Numbered from the stretch's first letter, positions 31,894-42,224 are shown. The stretch: 64,000 nt of DNA from Streptomyces sp. NBC_01288 (GCF_035982055.1 NZ_CP108427.1:4525001-4589000); one strand, 5' to 3'. Notes: generated from the sequence alone by a model not told the origin. Program-made: numbers and translations.

Positions 31894-32351
31894 CGAAACC
31901 TCACGGGGGACGGGGACAGAAAAACCACCCGGCACACATACGGCCGCCGGATGGCACGTTCATTGGTAACCCCGGACCCCGCGGACCCCCAAACCCCTCT
32001 TCTACGACGGAACCTAGTACTTCACCACAAAACTTCAGACTTCTTGACAGAGCACCCAAGTATCCCGATTCAGCCCTCTGGAGGGCGAAATCGGTCATTC
32101 GGTTCCATGGATCCGAAGAAAAAAGTCCTTTTTGCACCGATTGAGGCGTACGACTACCTCCCCTAGTAGGGCCCGAATCGCCTGTGCGGCTTGTCACCGG
32201 CGGGGACGATCACCGACCGCTGAATTGTGGCGCAGACCTCTATACACCTACCGTTCAGTAACCTTACGGTTCCCCTCACGCCACCCTCGCCCGCGACCAT
32301 GCCTTCTGCACCGACCGGCAGCGCACAGACGTGAGAGGAACCCCCACCCCC
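31894..32351. other. AT-rich divergent intergenic region with nested inverted repeat
   Basis: Between the M23 and HAD genes. At 32065-32094 a nested dyad is present: outer CCGATT/AATCGG and inner GCCCTC/GAGGGC around a 2-bp centre. A-tracts occur around 32115-32130 (GAAAAAAGTCCTTTTT). Composition is clearly less GC-rich than the flanks, as expected for divergent promoters and for Lsr2-type silencing sites. TCTATACACC near 32240 is a possible -10 region for the HAD gene. No coding sequence is supported. Confidence 0.5.
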
Positions 32352-32957
32352 ATGACGAGACGACGTCCCTGGGCCCGCCGTACCGCCACAGTCACCGTGA
32401 CCGCGGCCGCCCTCGCGACACTGACGGTCCCCGCGGAGGCCGCGACGACGACAAGCACCGCCACGGTGGACTACGCCACCTGGCAGGCCGACTGCCAGAC
32501 GGTGATGAACCAGGCCCTGCCCTACCTGAAGCAGCGCATCGCGGCCACGAAGCCGGGCGAGAAGCAGGCGATCGTCTTCGACATCGACAACACCACCCTG
32601 GAGACGGACTTCGGCTTCAGCTGGCCGCAGCCGGCCAACAAGCCGGTCCTCGCGGTCGCCCAGTACGCCCAGGAACACGGCGTCTCCCTGTTCTTCGTCA
32701 CGGCCCGCCCCGGCATCATCTACCTGCCGACCGAGTACAACCTCGAACACGACGGCTACGACGTCGACGGCCTCTACGTACGCGGCCTCTTCGACCTCTT
32801 CAAGGACGTCGCCGACTACAAGACGGCCCAGCGCACCGCGATCGAGAACAAGGGCTACACGATCATCGCGAACATCGGCAACAGCGCCACCGACCTGTCG
32901 GGCGGCCACGCCGAGAAGACCTTCAAACTCCCGGACTACGACGGCCAGTTGTCGTAA
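32352..32957 (+). CDS. secreted HAD-superfamily acid phosphatase
   Basis: 201 residues. N-terminal TRRRPWARRTATVTVTAAAL is a signal peptide, with cleavage near EAATT. The HAD motif I Asp-x-Asp is in IVFDIDNTTLETDF, motif II Thr in LFFVTARPG, motif III Lys probably in DVADYKTAQ, and motif IV is IGNSATDLSGG. It belongs to the class B/HAD-IIIB acid phosphatases exported by streptomycetes, probably releasing phosphate from organic esters. Motif IV begins GNS rather than the usual GDS/GDN, so one acidic metal ligand may be replaced. ATG 32352 has AGAGGA 12 bases upstream; GTG 32331 is an alternative. The NACHT gene follows after 46 bp on the same strand. Confidence 0.9.
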   Translation: MTRRRPWARRTATVTVTAAALATLTVPAEAATTTSTATVDYATWQADCQTVMNQALPYLKQRIAATKPGEKQAIVFDIDNTTLETDFGFSWPQPANKPVLAVAQYAQEHGVSLFFVTARPGIIYLPTEYNLEHDGYDVDGLYVRGLFDLFKDVADYKTAQRTAIENKGYTIIANIGNSATDLSGGHAEKTFKLPDYDGQLS

Positions 32958-33003
32958 ACCGTTAGGCTCCGTCCGTTCGCGCGACGACGGGGGTGGGCGG
33001 CGG

Positions 33004-36000
33004 ATGGAGCCCGCGGTACTCGGTGGGAAGCTGGCCTCAGGCCTGATCACACCGCTGCTGAAGAAGCTGTTCGTGCCCGACGCCCCCGGCGCGGGCCTGG
33101 TCGACAGACCGATCCGCCTCTCCTCCCTCGTCTCCTTCAAGGGCGAGAAGCGCACCCTGACGGAGAAGGACGTCCACAAGCTCGCCGCCCACCTGGTCGC
33201 GCGGGCGGTGGACTCCCCCGGCGAGGCCCCCTTCCCACCCGACGAACAGACCGCCGTGGCCGACGCGTTGGCCCGCCGCCTGCTCGCCCTGGGCGACCTG
33301 GACATGGACGACGTCCAGGCCGTACGACTCGGACACCGGGAACTGGCACGGCAGTTGGAGTACGGCGCCCCCGCCCCCGCCGGACTCTCCACCGACGCCC
33401 GCTGCTTCCTCGGCAACGCCACCGAGTGGGCCTGCCTCCAGATCCTGGAGTTCTTCACCCGCCGCTCCACGTTCGTAGCCCGCACCCTCGTCGAACAGAC
33501 CCGCACCCAGGCCGAACTGATCGCCCGCATCGACGAGTTGATAGCACGCAGCCCCCGCCCCGGTTCCCAGGACCGCACCTTCGAACGCCGCTACCTTCCG
33601 TACGTCGCCGAGCGCCACAACCACATCACCATCTACGGCATCGACCTCCGCGACTCCCCGGACCGCTGGCCCCTGGAGGTGGCGTACCTGAGCCTGGAGG
33701 CAACGGCGACGGCGGAACACGCCCTGTCCGAGGGACACCCCGGCGGCTACGACCTCCAACTCCCCGCCGAGGAAGCCCTGTCGACCCACGACCGCGTCCT
33801 GCTGCGCGGCGACGCGGGTTCCGGCAAGACGACGCTGGTGCAGTGGCTGGCGGTGACGGCGGCGCGGGACGGCGACCGCATCCCGTACGTCCTCCCCCTG
33901 CGCACCCTCATCCGGGCCGGCCAACTCCCGTCCCCCGCAGCCTTCCTGTCCTCCACCGGCTGCCCCCACACCCCACCCGAGGGCTGGACGGAACGCGTCC
34001 TGACCGCCGGCCGCGCCCTGATCCTGATCGACGGCCTGGACGAGATCCCGTCGGCCGACCGCCATCGCACCCGCGACTGGCTCCTGTCCTTGATCGGCGC
34101 CTTCCCGGGCAACCGCTGGCTCCTCACCTCCCGCCCCACCGCCGTACGCCCCGACTGGCTGGCCTCCGAGGGCTTCCGCGAACTGACCCTGACCCCGATG
34201 CGCCGCCCCGAGGTGAAGACCTTCGTCGAGCGCTGGCACACGGCGGCCCAGGCCCCGGAGTACGAGGGCCCACTCCTGGATTCCCTGCGCACGAAACGGG
34301 ACTTGGCACGGCTCGCCACGAACCCCCTTATGTGCGGCCTGATCTGCGCCCTGCACCGCGAACGCCGGGGCTACCTCCCCACGGGCCGCAAGGAGTTGTA
34401 CGACGCGGCCCTGACGATGCTGCTGGCTCGGCGGGACCGGGAGCGGGGCATGGGCGAGGTGGACGAAGTGGAGATGAGCGAGGAGATACAGCTGGAGCTG
34501 CTGCAACGGCTGGCGTACGCACTGGTGTTGAGCGGCCGGACGGAGATGGACACCGAGGCCGCCGAGGGGATTGTGGAGCGGTGCCTGCCCTCGGTCTCGG
34601 CAACCGGAGACGCCGCGACCGTACTGCGGTCCCTGCTGCTGCGCAGCGGTCTGCTCCGCCAACCCGCAGCCGGGATCGTGGACTTCGTCCACCGCACCTT
34701 CCAGGACTATCTGGGCGCCCGGTACGCCGTGGAGGAAGGCCACCTCGACGTCCTAGCCGGCCACGCGGACGACGCCCAATGGGAGGACGTGATCCGCATG
34801 GCGGTGGCCCACGCCCGCCCGCGCGAACGGGTCGTACTCCTACGGCAGTTGCTCGCCCGGGAGCAGCCCCGACTCACACTGCTTGCGCTGGCTTGCCTGG
34901 AGCATGCGCCGACGTTGGATCCGGAGGTGCGGGCGGCGGCCGAGGGTCGTGCGGCGGCCTTGATTCCACCGCGTTCGGCGGAGGACGCACGCATGCTGGC
35001 AAAAGCCGGGCCGCTGGTCCTGGAGCTGTTGCCGGGTCCGGAGGAGTTCACGGACGAGGAGGCCAGGAATGTAACAGTCACCGCCTCTCTCCTGGGTGTT
35101 GAGGAGCCTGACGGTGCCCTGGCCGTACTGCGACGCTTCCGCGACCATCCGTCCCTCGACGTACGGCGTCAGCTCGCGGGCACATGGGACAGATTCGACA
35201 CCACGGAGTACGCGGTCGAAGTGCTCGACCATGCACCTCGGGACAATCTCTTCCTACGCTGCGCATCGGCCGAACAACTGGACGCACTGCGGCTGATGCA
35301 GCCTTGGCACGGCCTGGCGGTCGCAGGTTCGCACAGCCTGGCCAAGATCGTTGATACCGTCCGCAATCCGGAGGCGGTCAACGTCCTGGGGCTTGAGCGC
35401 AACCATTCCTTGTCCACCCTGGACGAATTGGCGGCATTCCGAAACCTGAGCAAGTTGTGGCTGCAGGATTGCCACAGCATCGACGATTTCGGCGCCTTGC
35501 ACGAACTCCCCCTCATCGACCTGGAGTTCAACGACGTCACCCACCCCTTGGGCCTCCACAGCCTGCGGAGGCTCACTCGGCTTGCCCTGGACCAGTGGCT
35601 CCCCGACGGTCGCCTCCCCGACCACCTTCCAACGAGCGCACCCTTGGACTACCTGTACCTGGGCCATGACACTCTGACCTCCATCGGCATGCGCGGCCTG
35701 GACCAGTGGTCGGCCCTCACCACGCTCGACCTCGACGGACCGGGTCCCCTGAGTGCGAGCGACTGGCAGGAAGTGAAGCGCCTGCCCGCTCTACGGACCC
35801 TCATCCTGAACGGAAGCTTCGCCGGCTACTCCATGGATGCCATACCGGAACTGCCCTCCGTCGAATCCCTCCGGTTTTGCCCCCAGGGCAACGAACGGGA
35901 CGAGCTTCGCATCCTCACCGCGCGCTTGCCGGGCCTGCGTACGGTGACCCTCAACATGCGCTTCAGTAGTTTCCCCCTCGACGCTTACGCCGAGATTTTC

Positions 36001-36036
36001 CCCACCGCCGAAGTCACCCAAGACCGCCTCCTCTGA
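33004..36036 (+). CDS. NACHT-domain NTPase with C-terminal leucine-rich repeats (bacterial NLR-like)
   Basis: 1010 residues. The N-terminal 240 residues are helical, like the NACHT N-terminal helical domains of bacterial NLR-like proteins, without a recognisable nuclease, TIR or protease effector. NACHT NTPase: Walker A GDAGSGKTT at 269-277, Walker B LILIDGLDE at 339-347, sensor LLTSRPTAV, then winged-helix/superhelical segments to about 600. A helical-repeat linker follows, and leucine-rich repeats run from about 780 to 1000 (FRNLSKLWLQDC, LPALRTLILNG, LPGLRTVTLNM). ATG 33004 has GGGGGTGGGCGG upstream. The LRR-encoding third has visibly more A/T at third codon positions. Such proteins in other bacteria sense phage and abort infection; that role is inferred here. 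Confidence 0.9.
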   Translation: MEPAVLGGKLASGLITPLLKKLFVPDAPGAGLVDRPIRLSSLVSFKGEKRTLTEKDVHKLAAHLVARAVDSPGEAPFPPDEQTAVADALARRLLALGDLDMDDVQAVRLGHRELARQLEYGAPAPAGLSTDARCFLGNATEWACLQILEFFTRRSTFVARTLVEQTRTQAELIARIDELIARSPRPGSQDRTFERRYLPYVAERHNHITIYGIDLRDSPDRWPLEVAYLSLEATATAEHALSEGHPGGYDLQLPAEEALSTHDRVLLRGDAGSGKTTLVQWLAVTAARDGDRIPYVLPLRTLIRAGQLPSPAAFLSSTGCPHTPPEGWTERVLTAGRALILIDGLDEIPSADRHRTRDWLLSLIGAFPGNRWLLTSRPTAVRPDWLASEGFRELTLTPMRRPEVKTFVERWHTAAQAPEYEGPLLDSLRTKRDLARLATNPLMCGLICALHRERRGYLPTGRKELYDAALTMLLARRDRERGMGEVDEVEMSEEIQLELLQRLAYALVLSGRTEMDTEAAEGIVERCLPSVSATGDAATVLRSLLLRSGLLRQPAAGIVDFVHRTFQDYLGARYAVEEGHLDVLAGHADDAQWEDVIRMAVAHARPRERVVLLRQLLAREQPRLTLLALACLEHAPTLDPEVRAAAEGRAAALIPPRSAEDARMLAKAGPLVLELLPGPEEFTDEEARNVTVTASLLGVEEPDGALAVLRRFRDHPSLDVRRQLAGTWDRFDTTEYAVEVLDHAPRDNLFLRCASAEQLDALRLMQPWHGLAVAGSHSLAKIVDTVRNPEAVNVLGLERNHSLSTLDELAAFRNLSKLWLQDCHSIDDFGALHELPLIDLEFNDVTHPLGLHSLRRLTRLALDQWLPDGRLPDHLPTSAPLDYLYLGHDTLTSIGMRGLDQWSALTTLDLDGPGPLSASDWQEVKRLPALRTLILNGSFAGYSMDAIPELPSVESLRFCPQGNERDELRILTARLPGLRTVTLNMRFSSFPLDAYAEIFPTAEVTQDRLL

Positions 36037-36050
36037 CCCTGAACAGGCGA

Positions 36051-36084
36051 AAGGGGCCGGTGCCCCAAAAGGCACCGGCCCCTT
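36051..36084. terminator. bidirectional terminator between the NACHT gene and clpC
   Basis: A perfect 14-bp stem (AAGGGGCCGGTGCC and its complement) with loop CCAAAA lies in the 78-bp convergent gap. The complementary AA/TT ends give a short U-rich end in both directions. Confidence 0.85.
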
Positions 36085-36114
36085 CCCCAGCCGTAAAACC
36101 CAAACCGCTGAGCC

Positions 36115-38643
<2,529 letters not shown>

Positions 38644-38965
38644 CGTTAATCGCTCCTCAGAGCGGTCAGGCAGTAAGGGGACGCTCCCCTCCCTGTCCTT
38701 CCGCAGCTTAGTCCCGCAAGCGGGGACCGCTCATTCCAACTGCCGACACCGGACCGAGAACCAACACTGCCTCCTGAACCCGAACGCCGACATCTGCTCC
38801 AACCTGATGGTGCGAGACGATGTTCCCGCAGGCCAGGCAGTTACCCTCACCATGAGTACGCCGATGGCGAACGTGAGACGCCCTTTTCTGCGTGTCGCCC
38901 CCTCCCACTAGGGATTGTCTTACCCGTACGGACTGACACTCCATGCCGTTCGCACCGGTTCCCTC

Positions 38966-38979
38966 CGCTACGGGCGAAC
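38966..38979. promoter_or_regulatory. ClgR-like site between clpC and the SCO3374-type gene
   Basis: CGCTACGGGCGAAC fits the actinobacterial ClgR pattern CGCY-NAN-RGCGWWS at all fixed positions except one A (a C here). It lies in the 38644-39085 gap, 323 bp from the clpC start and 107 bp from the divergent gene's start, so either could be the target. The distance to clpC is long. No other element in this gap is convincing. Confidence 0.4.
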
Positions 38980-39085
38980 AACCTTGCGCCGCGCCGCACC
39001 CCCGAACGCCCCTGTTTCCCGTACCCAGCGCACTCGTTGGACCACCCAGCGTAACTCTCGGCCCGCTTCGGCGGTTGCTCTTGGC

Positions 39086-39733
39086 ATGGTTCGCACAGTC
39101 CCCCCGCTCAGCACGGTCCCGCTCCCCCGCCGCCCGCTCGATCCGGACGACCGACAGCGGAACTGGTACGAGAACGAACTGGGGTGGCGCACGGTGCCCG
39201 GAGAGCCGCTACGGCTCGTCACGGGCCTGCGTTTCGACGTCCTGGACGTGCCGGTCGAGGCCGGCGCCGCGGCGCTGTGGCGGCTGGGCCCGGACTCTCC
39301 GGTGGCCGTACGGGGCGACCGGATGCGGCTGCTGGTGGCCGCGGGCAGCGCGGAGGAACTTCCGGGGCTGCTGGACTGGCTGGAGTGGGGGGCGCTGGCG
39401 CCGACGCTGGATCTGGTGGCGCTGGGCGCGGACGGGCACATGGAGGCGCCGTCGTTCCCCGGGGAGAGGCCCGCAGGGGCAGCGCTGCCGGGCTCGGGGA
39501 TCGCGAAGGCGCAACCGCTCTCCGCGGGCAGTCCGCGTCCCTTGCAGGGGGCCGCCGTGTGGCTGCGACCCCCCGAGCCGGGGTGCGAGGTCGAGGCCTC
39601 GCTGCCGACAATGCCGGCCGTGGGGGGCGTCGGTCATGCCCCTGATCTCGTACGACTTGTGGACACGGTGGCCACACAGTGCCACCGGGTACGGCTGCGG
39701 CGCTCGTGCGCTCAGCCGTTGGCCTTCTCGTAG
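39086..39733 (+). CDS. SCO3374-family protein, primase/polymerase-N-like fold suspected
   Basis: 215 residues from ATG 39086. The conserved core is NWYENELGWRTVPGEPLRL, LRFDVLDVPVEAGAAALWRL, MRLLVAAGSAEELPGLLDWL and WGALAPTLDLVALGADGHM. This resembles the N-terminal half of actinobacterial bifunctional primase-polymerase-like proteins but lacks an obvious catalytic acidic triad. From memory it always sits next to lsr2 in Streptomyces. The start is not well supported: there is no Shine-Dalgarno and no -10 at 6-7 bases. The 3-prime end overlaps lsr2 by 22 bp tail to tail, so transcripts of the two genes are mutually antisense. Function unknown. Confidence 0.78.
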   Translation: MVRTVPPLSTVPLPRRPLDPDDRQRNWYENELGWRTVPGEPLRLVTGLRFDVLDVPVEAGAAALWRLGPDSPVAVRGDRMRLLVAAGSAEELPGLLDWLEWGALAPTLDLVALGADGHMEAPSFPGERPAGAALPGSGIAKAQPLSAGSPRPLQGAAVWLRPPEPGCEVEASLPTMPAVGGVGHAPDLVRLVDTVATQCHRVRLRRSCAQPLAFS

Positions 39734-40047
39734 GCCTCGCGAATGGCCGCCGGAACACGGCCGCGGTCGTTCACGTCGTGGCCGTTCTCCTTGGCCCACG
39801 CGCGAATCTGCGCGGTGTCCTGGCTGCCACCGGTTGCGGCGCGTGCCTTTCCACGACCGCCCGAAGCACGGCCACCGGTACGACGCCCGCCCTTCACGTA
39901 AGCGTCGAGAAGTCCACGGAGCTTGTCCGCATTCGCGGTGGTGAGATCGATCTCGTACGTCTTGCCGTCCAGCGCGAACGTCACCGTCTCGTCCGCCTCG
40001 CCGCCGTCGAGGTCATCGACAAGAAGGACCTGAACCTTCTGTGCCAC
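39712..40047 (-). CDS. lsr2: Lsr2, nucleoid-associated xenogeneic silencer
   Basis: 111 residues. The N-terminal dimerisation domain (VQVLLVDDLDGGEADETVTF, LDGKTYEIDLTTANADKLRG) joins through a basic Gly/Arg linker to a C-terminal DNA-binding domain with the AT-hook-like RGR (VNDRGRVPAAIREAYEKANG). GTG 40047 has AAAGGAAAT about 7 bases upstream. Lsr2 coats AT-rich DNA and silences foreign and specialised-metabolite genes. Its promoter shows a 12-bp perfect palindrome between -35 and -10. The 3-prime end overlaps the convergent SCO3374-type gene. Confidence 0.97.
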   Translation of the reverse strand: MAQKVQVLLVDDLDGGEADETVTFALDGKTYEIDLTTANADKLRGLLDAYVKGGRRTGGRASGGRGKARAATGGSQDTAQIRAWAKENGHDVNDRGRVPAAIREAYEKANG

Positions 40048-40113
40048 CGGATTTCCTTTCATCGATTACTTGCGGGTCTGGGGTCTACGGCGTCCGCCGT
40101 TTCGCCGTCCCCT

Positions 40114-40142
40114 GTTATATGCAGTACTGCAGTACGTCGGAA
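40114..40142 (-). promoter_or_regulatory. lsr2 promoter with palindrome in the spacer
   Basis: On the minus strand TTCCGA (40142-40137) and TATAAC (40119-40114) are 17 bp apart. GTACTGCAGTAC (40124-40135), a perfect 12-bp palindrome, fills the spacer, and the overlapping TGCAGTACTGCA is also perfectly symmetric. The -10 is unusually close to TATAAT for this genome. A repressor or Lsr2 itself could bind here. Transcription would give a leader of about 60 bases before GTG 40047. Confidence 0.65.
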
Positions 40143-40271
40143 AGCAAACCGCTTTTGCTGGAAAAACACAAACCCCTGGGAGAGACCGAGTGACCTCCCT
40201 CGCCCAGAAAGATGCGCGTTTCGGACATAGGGAACCTGGGCAGGGCGACCCGGCCGAATTGGGGGCCGCGA

Positions 40272-40805
40272 TCACAGATGCAGAAGCATCCGGCTGTTGC
40301 CCAAGGTGTTCGGTTTCACTCGTTCGAGACCGAGGAACTCCGCCACGCCCTCGTCATAGGAACGCAACAGCTCCGCGTAGACATCGGTGTCAACTGGTGT
40401 CTCACCGATCTCCACGAAGCCGTGCTTCGAGAAGAAGTCCACTTCGAAGGTGAGACAGAAAACGCGACGAACGCCTAGCCAGCGAGCCGTGTGCAGCAAC
40501 TTCTCCAGCAACTGATGGCCCACACCGGCACCCTTCAAGCCGGGCTTCACCGCGAGAGTGCGGACTTCCGCGAGGTCTTCCCACATGACATGCAGTGCCC
40601 CACAGCCGACGACCTCGGCGTTGTCGTCCCGTTCGGCGACCCAGAACTCCTGGATGTCCTCGTAAAGAGTCACCGTCGCTTTGTCGAGCAGGATGCGACC
40701 GCGGACGTAGGCGTCAAGGAGTCGGCGCACCGCCTCGACATCGCCGGTCCTGGCCCGCCGGACGGTGATGGCTTTCGCGGTGACTTCGGGGTGCTCTGCT
40801 GACAT
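40272..40805 (-). CDS. argA: GNAT acetyltransferase, single-domain N-acetylglutamate synthase type
   Basis: 177 residues, GNAT fold: VRRARTGDVEAVRRLLDAYV at the start, acetyl-CoA loop LKGAGVGHQLLEKLL, then RRVFCLTFEVDFFSKHGFVE. Length and the TPVDTDVYAELLRSYDEGV region match the short actinobacterial amino-acid N-acetyltransferases (the Rv2747 type), which can start arginine synthesis by acetylating glutamate or glutamine without an amino-acid-kinase domain. The assignment rests on family resemblance, and another amino acid could be the substrate. It starts at ATG 40805, 9 bp after the BlaI-type gene, so the two may be co-transcribed. Confidence 0.82.
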   Translation of the reverse strand: MSAEHPEVTAKAITVRRARTGDVEAVRRLLDAYVRGRILLDKATVTLYEDIQEFWVAERDDNAEVVGCGALHVMWEDLAEVRTLAVKPGLKGAGVGHQLLEKLLHTARWLGVRRVFCLTFEVDFFSKHGFVEIGETPVDTDVYAELLRSYDEGVAEFLGLERVKPNTLGNSRMLLHL

Positions 40806-40814
40806 GAGCGGACG

Positions 40815-41240
40815 CTATCGCCCGCCGCCCGAGGGCGCGGAGCCGGGGTTCTGGACGCCATCCGCCGGTGCGGGTGTTTCCGGTCCCTGAACGATGCGTA
40901 CGGCGCTGCGGAGGGCCTCGCGCTGTTCGTCGCTCATCATCCCGAAGAAGGCGACGAGAGCGGCCGCGGGGTTGTCGCTCTGGGACCAGGCGTCGTTCAT
41001 CAGGGCGGCGGAGTAGGCGGCTCGTGTGGAGACCGCCTCATATCGATAGGCCCGGCCTTCCGCCTCACGACGCACCCAGCCCTTCTGATGGAGATTGTCC
41101 AAAACGGTCATCACCGTGGTGTACGCGATGGACCGTTCCCGCTGAAGGTCTTCCAGGACTTCTCGAACGGTCACCGGGCGGTTCCACTTCCACACCCGCG
41201 TCATGACCGAGTCTTCGAGTTCTCCCAATGGGCGAGGCAC
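40815..41240 (-). CDS. BlaI/MecI/CopY family repressor
   Basis: 141 residues. The N-terminal winged helix is clear (LGELEDSVMTRVWKWNRPVT, REVLEDLQRERSIAYTTVMT, VLDNLHQKGWVRREAEG). A helical dimer region follows (AALVAFFGMMSDEQREALR), then a disordered Pro/Gly tail. GTG 41240 is preceded by TATGGT with 8 bases between and no Shine-Dalgarno, so the transcript is close to leaderless. No BlaR1-type protease is adjacent, so the inducing signal is encoded elsewhere or differs. It lies upstream of the acetyltransferase gene. Confidence 0.9.
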   Translation of the reverse strand: MPRPLGELEDSVMTRVWKWNRPVTVREVLEDLQRERSIAYTTVMTVLDNLHQKGWVRREAEGRAYRYEAVSTRAAYSAALMNDAWSQSDNPAAALVAFFGMMSDEQREALRSAVRIVQGPETPAPADGVQNPGSAPSGGGR

Positions 41241-41270
41241 AGCTCAGAACCATAGTGGAAAAGGAACAAA

Positions 41271-41323
41271 AAGGGCGTACGACTCGGAAAGCACGCGTGC
41301 GCGTGCGGGAGTCGTACGCCCTT
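41271..41323 (-). terminator. intrinsic terminator downstream of the small membrane protein gene
   Basis: A perfect 15-bp stem (arms 41271-41285 and 41309-41323, AAGGGCGTACGACTC and its complement) has a 23-base loop. On the minus strand the stem is followed by TTTTTGTTCCTTTT, a good U-tract. It closes the transcript of the gene at 41349-41528. Confidence 0.85.
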
Positions 41324-41348
41324 GAAGGCGCCGCGGAAAACGGAAGGT

Positions 41349-41528
41349 TCAGGCGTCGGCGGCCGAAGAGGCCTGACGGGCGCTCTCCGCGCGCGCGATG
41401 GCGGCGTCGACGGCCGCGTCCTCCTTGGCCTTCATGGCCCCGCCCTGGGTCTTCACGATGACCCGGATCAGTCCGATGAAGAACACGGCCATGACGACCG
41501 GGGGCACGAGCGCGGAGACATAGTCCAT
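41349..41528 (-). CDS. small single-pass membrane protein
   Basis: 59 residues from ATG 41528, with GGAGG 5 bases upstream. One transmembrane helix is at about 5-26 (SALVPPVVMAVFFIGLIRVI). A charged, Ala-rich helical tail follows (KAKEDAAVDAAIARAESARQ). It resembles conserved small Streptomyces membrane proteins with no known role. It lies 48 bp downstream of the 41577 gene on the same strand, is followed by a strong terminator, and is probably the last gene of that unit. Confidence 0.78.
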   Translation of the reverse strand: MDYVSALVPPVVMAVFFIGLIRVIVKTQGGAMKAKEDAAVDAAIARAESARQASSAADA

Positions 41529-41576
41529 GCCCTCCAGAGTAGCCACGGGTCCCGAGGAGGACGGGGCGGGGTCGGT

Positions 41577-42224
41577 TCAGCCGGCGGCGAGTTGCTCCGA
41601 CGGGTTCGCGGGAGGCGGTGCCGGTTTGCGCCGGGGGAAGACCTCGCCGGGGGTGGGGATGGGCCGGGACGGTTTCGGCGCCGCGGGCGAGGGCGTCGGC
41701 GCCGGCCGCTCCACGGGCTTGCGCACGGGTTCCTTGGCGCCCTCCCCGGAGAGGCCTCCGGGGAGCGCCAGGAGGCGGGTGCGCGAGGCGGGGACGGTCG
41801 GGGCGACGGCCCTGGCGGTCGTACGGCGGGCCAGGCGCGCGCGTACGTCCTGTTCGGCGAGGGTGAGGCAGCGGTCCAGGAGAACGGCGGCGGAGGGGTT
41901 CCCGCGCAGCGCTCTCAGCGCGGAGAGGTCGTCGACGTCCGGGCGGTACCCGGCGCCGAGCGCCTCCTCCAGGAGGGTGAGGTAGCCGGCGGTGGTGCCG
42001 GGCAGGGCGGCGCGGTACCGGGCGAGGTCGGCGACCAGGAAGGCGCGCAGCCGAACCCCCTCGCGTACCGCCTCGTCGAGCGATTCGGCGAGCCGGAGAC
42101 AGTCCTGGACGTCCTCGGCCGAGGCGGTTCTGGGCTGGAGGGCGAGGGCGAGAGCGCGACGGAGCACACGCAGCTCCTCCGCACCGAACGCCATGCCGCC
42201 GCGGGATCCGTATGGCGTGGGCAT
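41577..42224 (-). CDS. conserved actinobacterial helical protein with Pro-rich tail
   Basis: 215 residues. An all-helical N-terminal domain of about 150 residues (EELRVLRRALALALQPRTAS, EDVQDCLRLAESLDEAVREG, RFRAAL-like helices, AVLLDRCLTLAEQDVRARLA) is followed by a disordered Pro/Ala tail. ATG 42224 is preceded on the minus strand by TATCGT with exactly 6 bases between and no Shine-Dalgarno, so it is probably leaderless. I do not recognise a function. The upstream gap to coaX (about 250 bp) shows nothing beyond this promoter. Confidence 0.8.
   Translation of the reverse strand: MPTPYGSRGGMAFGAEELRVLRRALALALQPRTASAEDVQDCLRLAESLDEAVREGVRLRAFLVADLARYRAALPGTTAGYLTLLEEALGAGYRPDVDDLSALRALRGNPSAAVLLDRCLTLAEQDVRARLARRTTARAVAPTVPASRTRLLALPGGLSGEGAKEPVRKPVERPAPTPSPAAPKPSRPIPTPGEVFPRRKPAPPPANPSEQLAAG

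Noticed and set aside
31894..32210. Possible ydaO c-di-AMP riboswitch upstream of the M23 peptidase gene
   Set aside because: Some Streptomyces wall hydrolase genes have one and disA is nearby, but I could not match the conserved core or pseudoknot elements here.
38852..38911. 19-codon frame on the + strand (starts MSTPMANVRR) before the SCO3374-type gene
   Set aside because: It could be a leader peptide, but it has no Shine-Dalgarno and no attenuator structure after it, and I recognise no such family.
38708..38944. 78-codon open frame upstream of clpC on the same strand
   Set aside because: Codon pattern is irregular and no ribosome-binding site is seen. It lies where the clpC leader and promoter are expected. 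A short peptide cannot be fully excluded.
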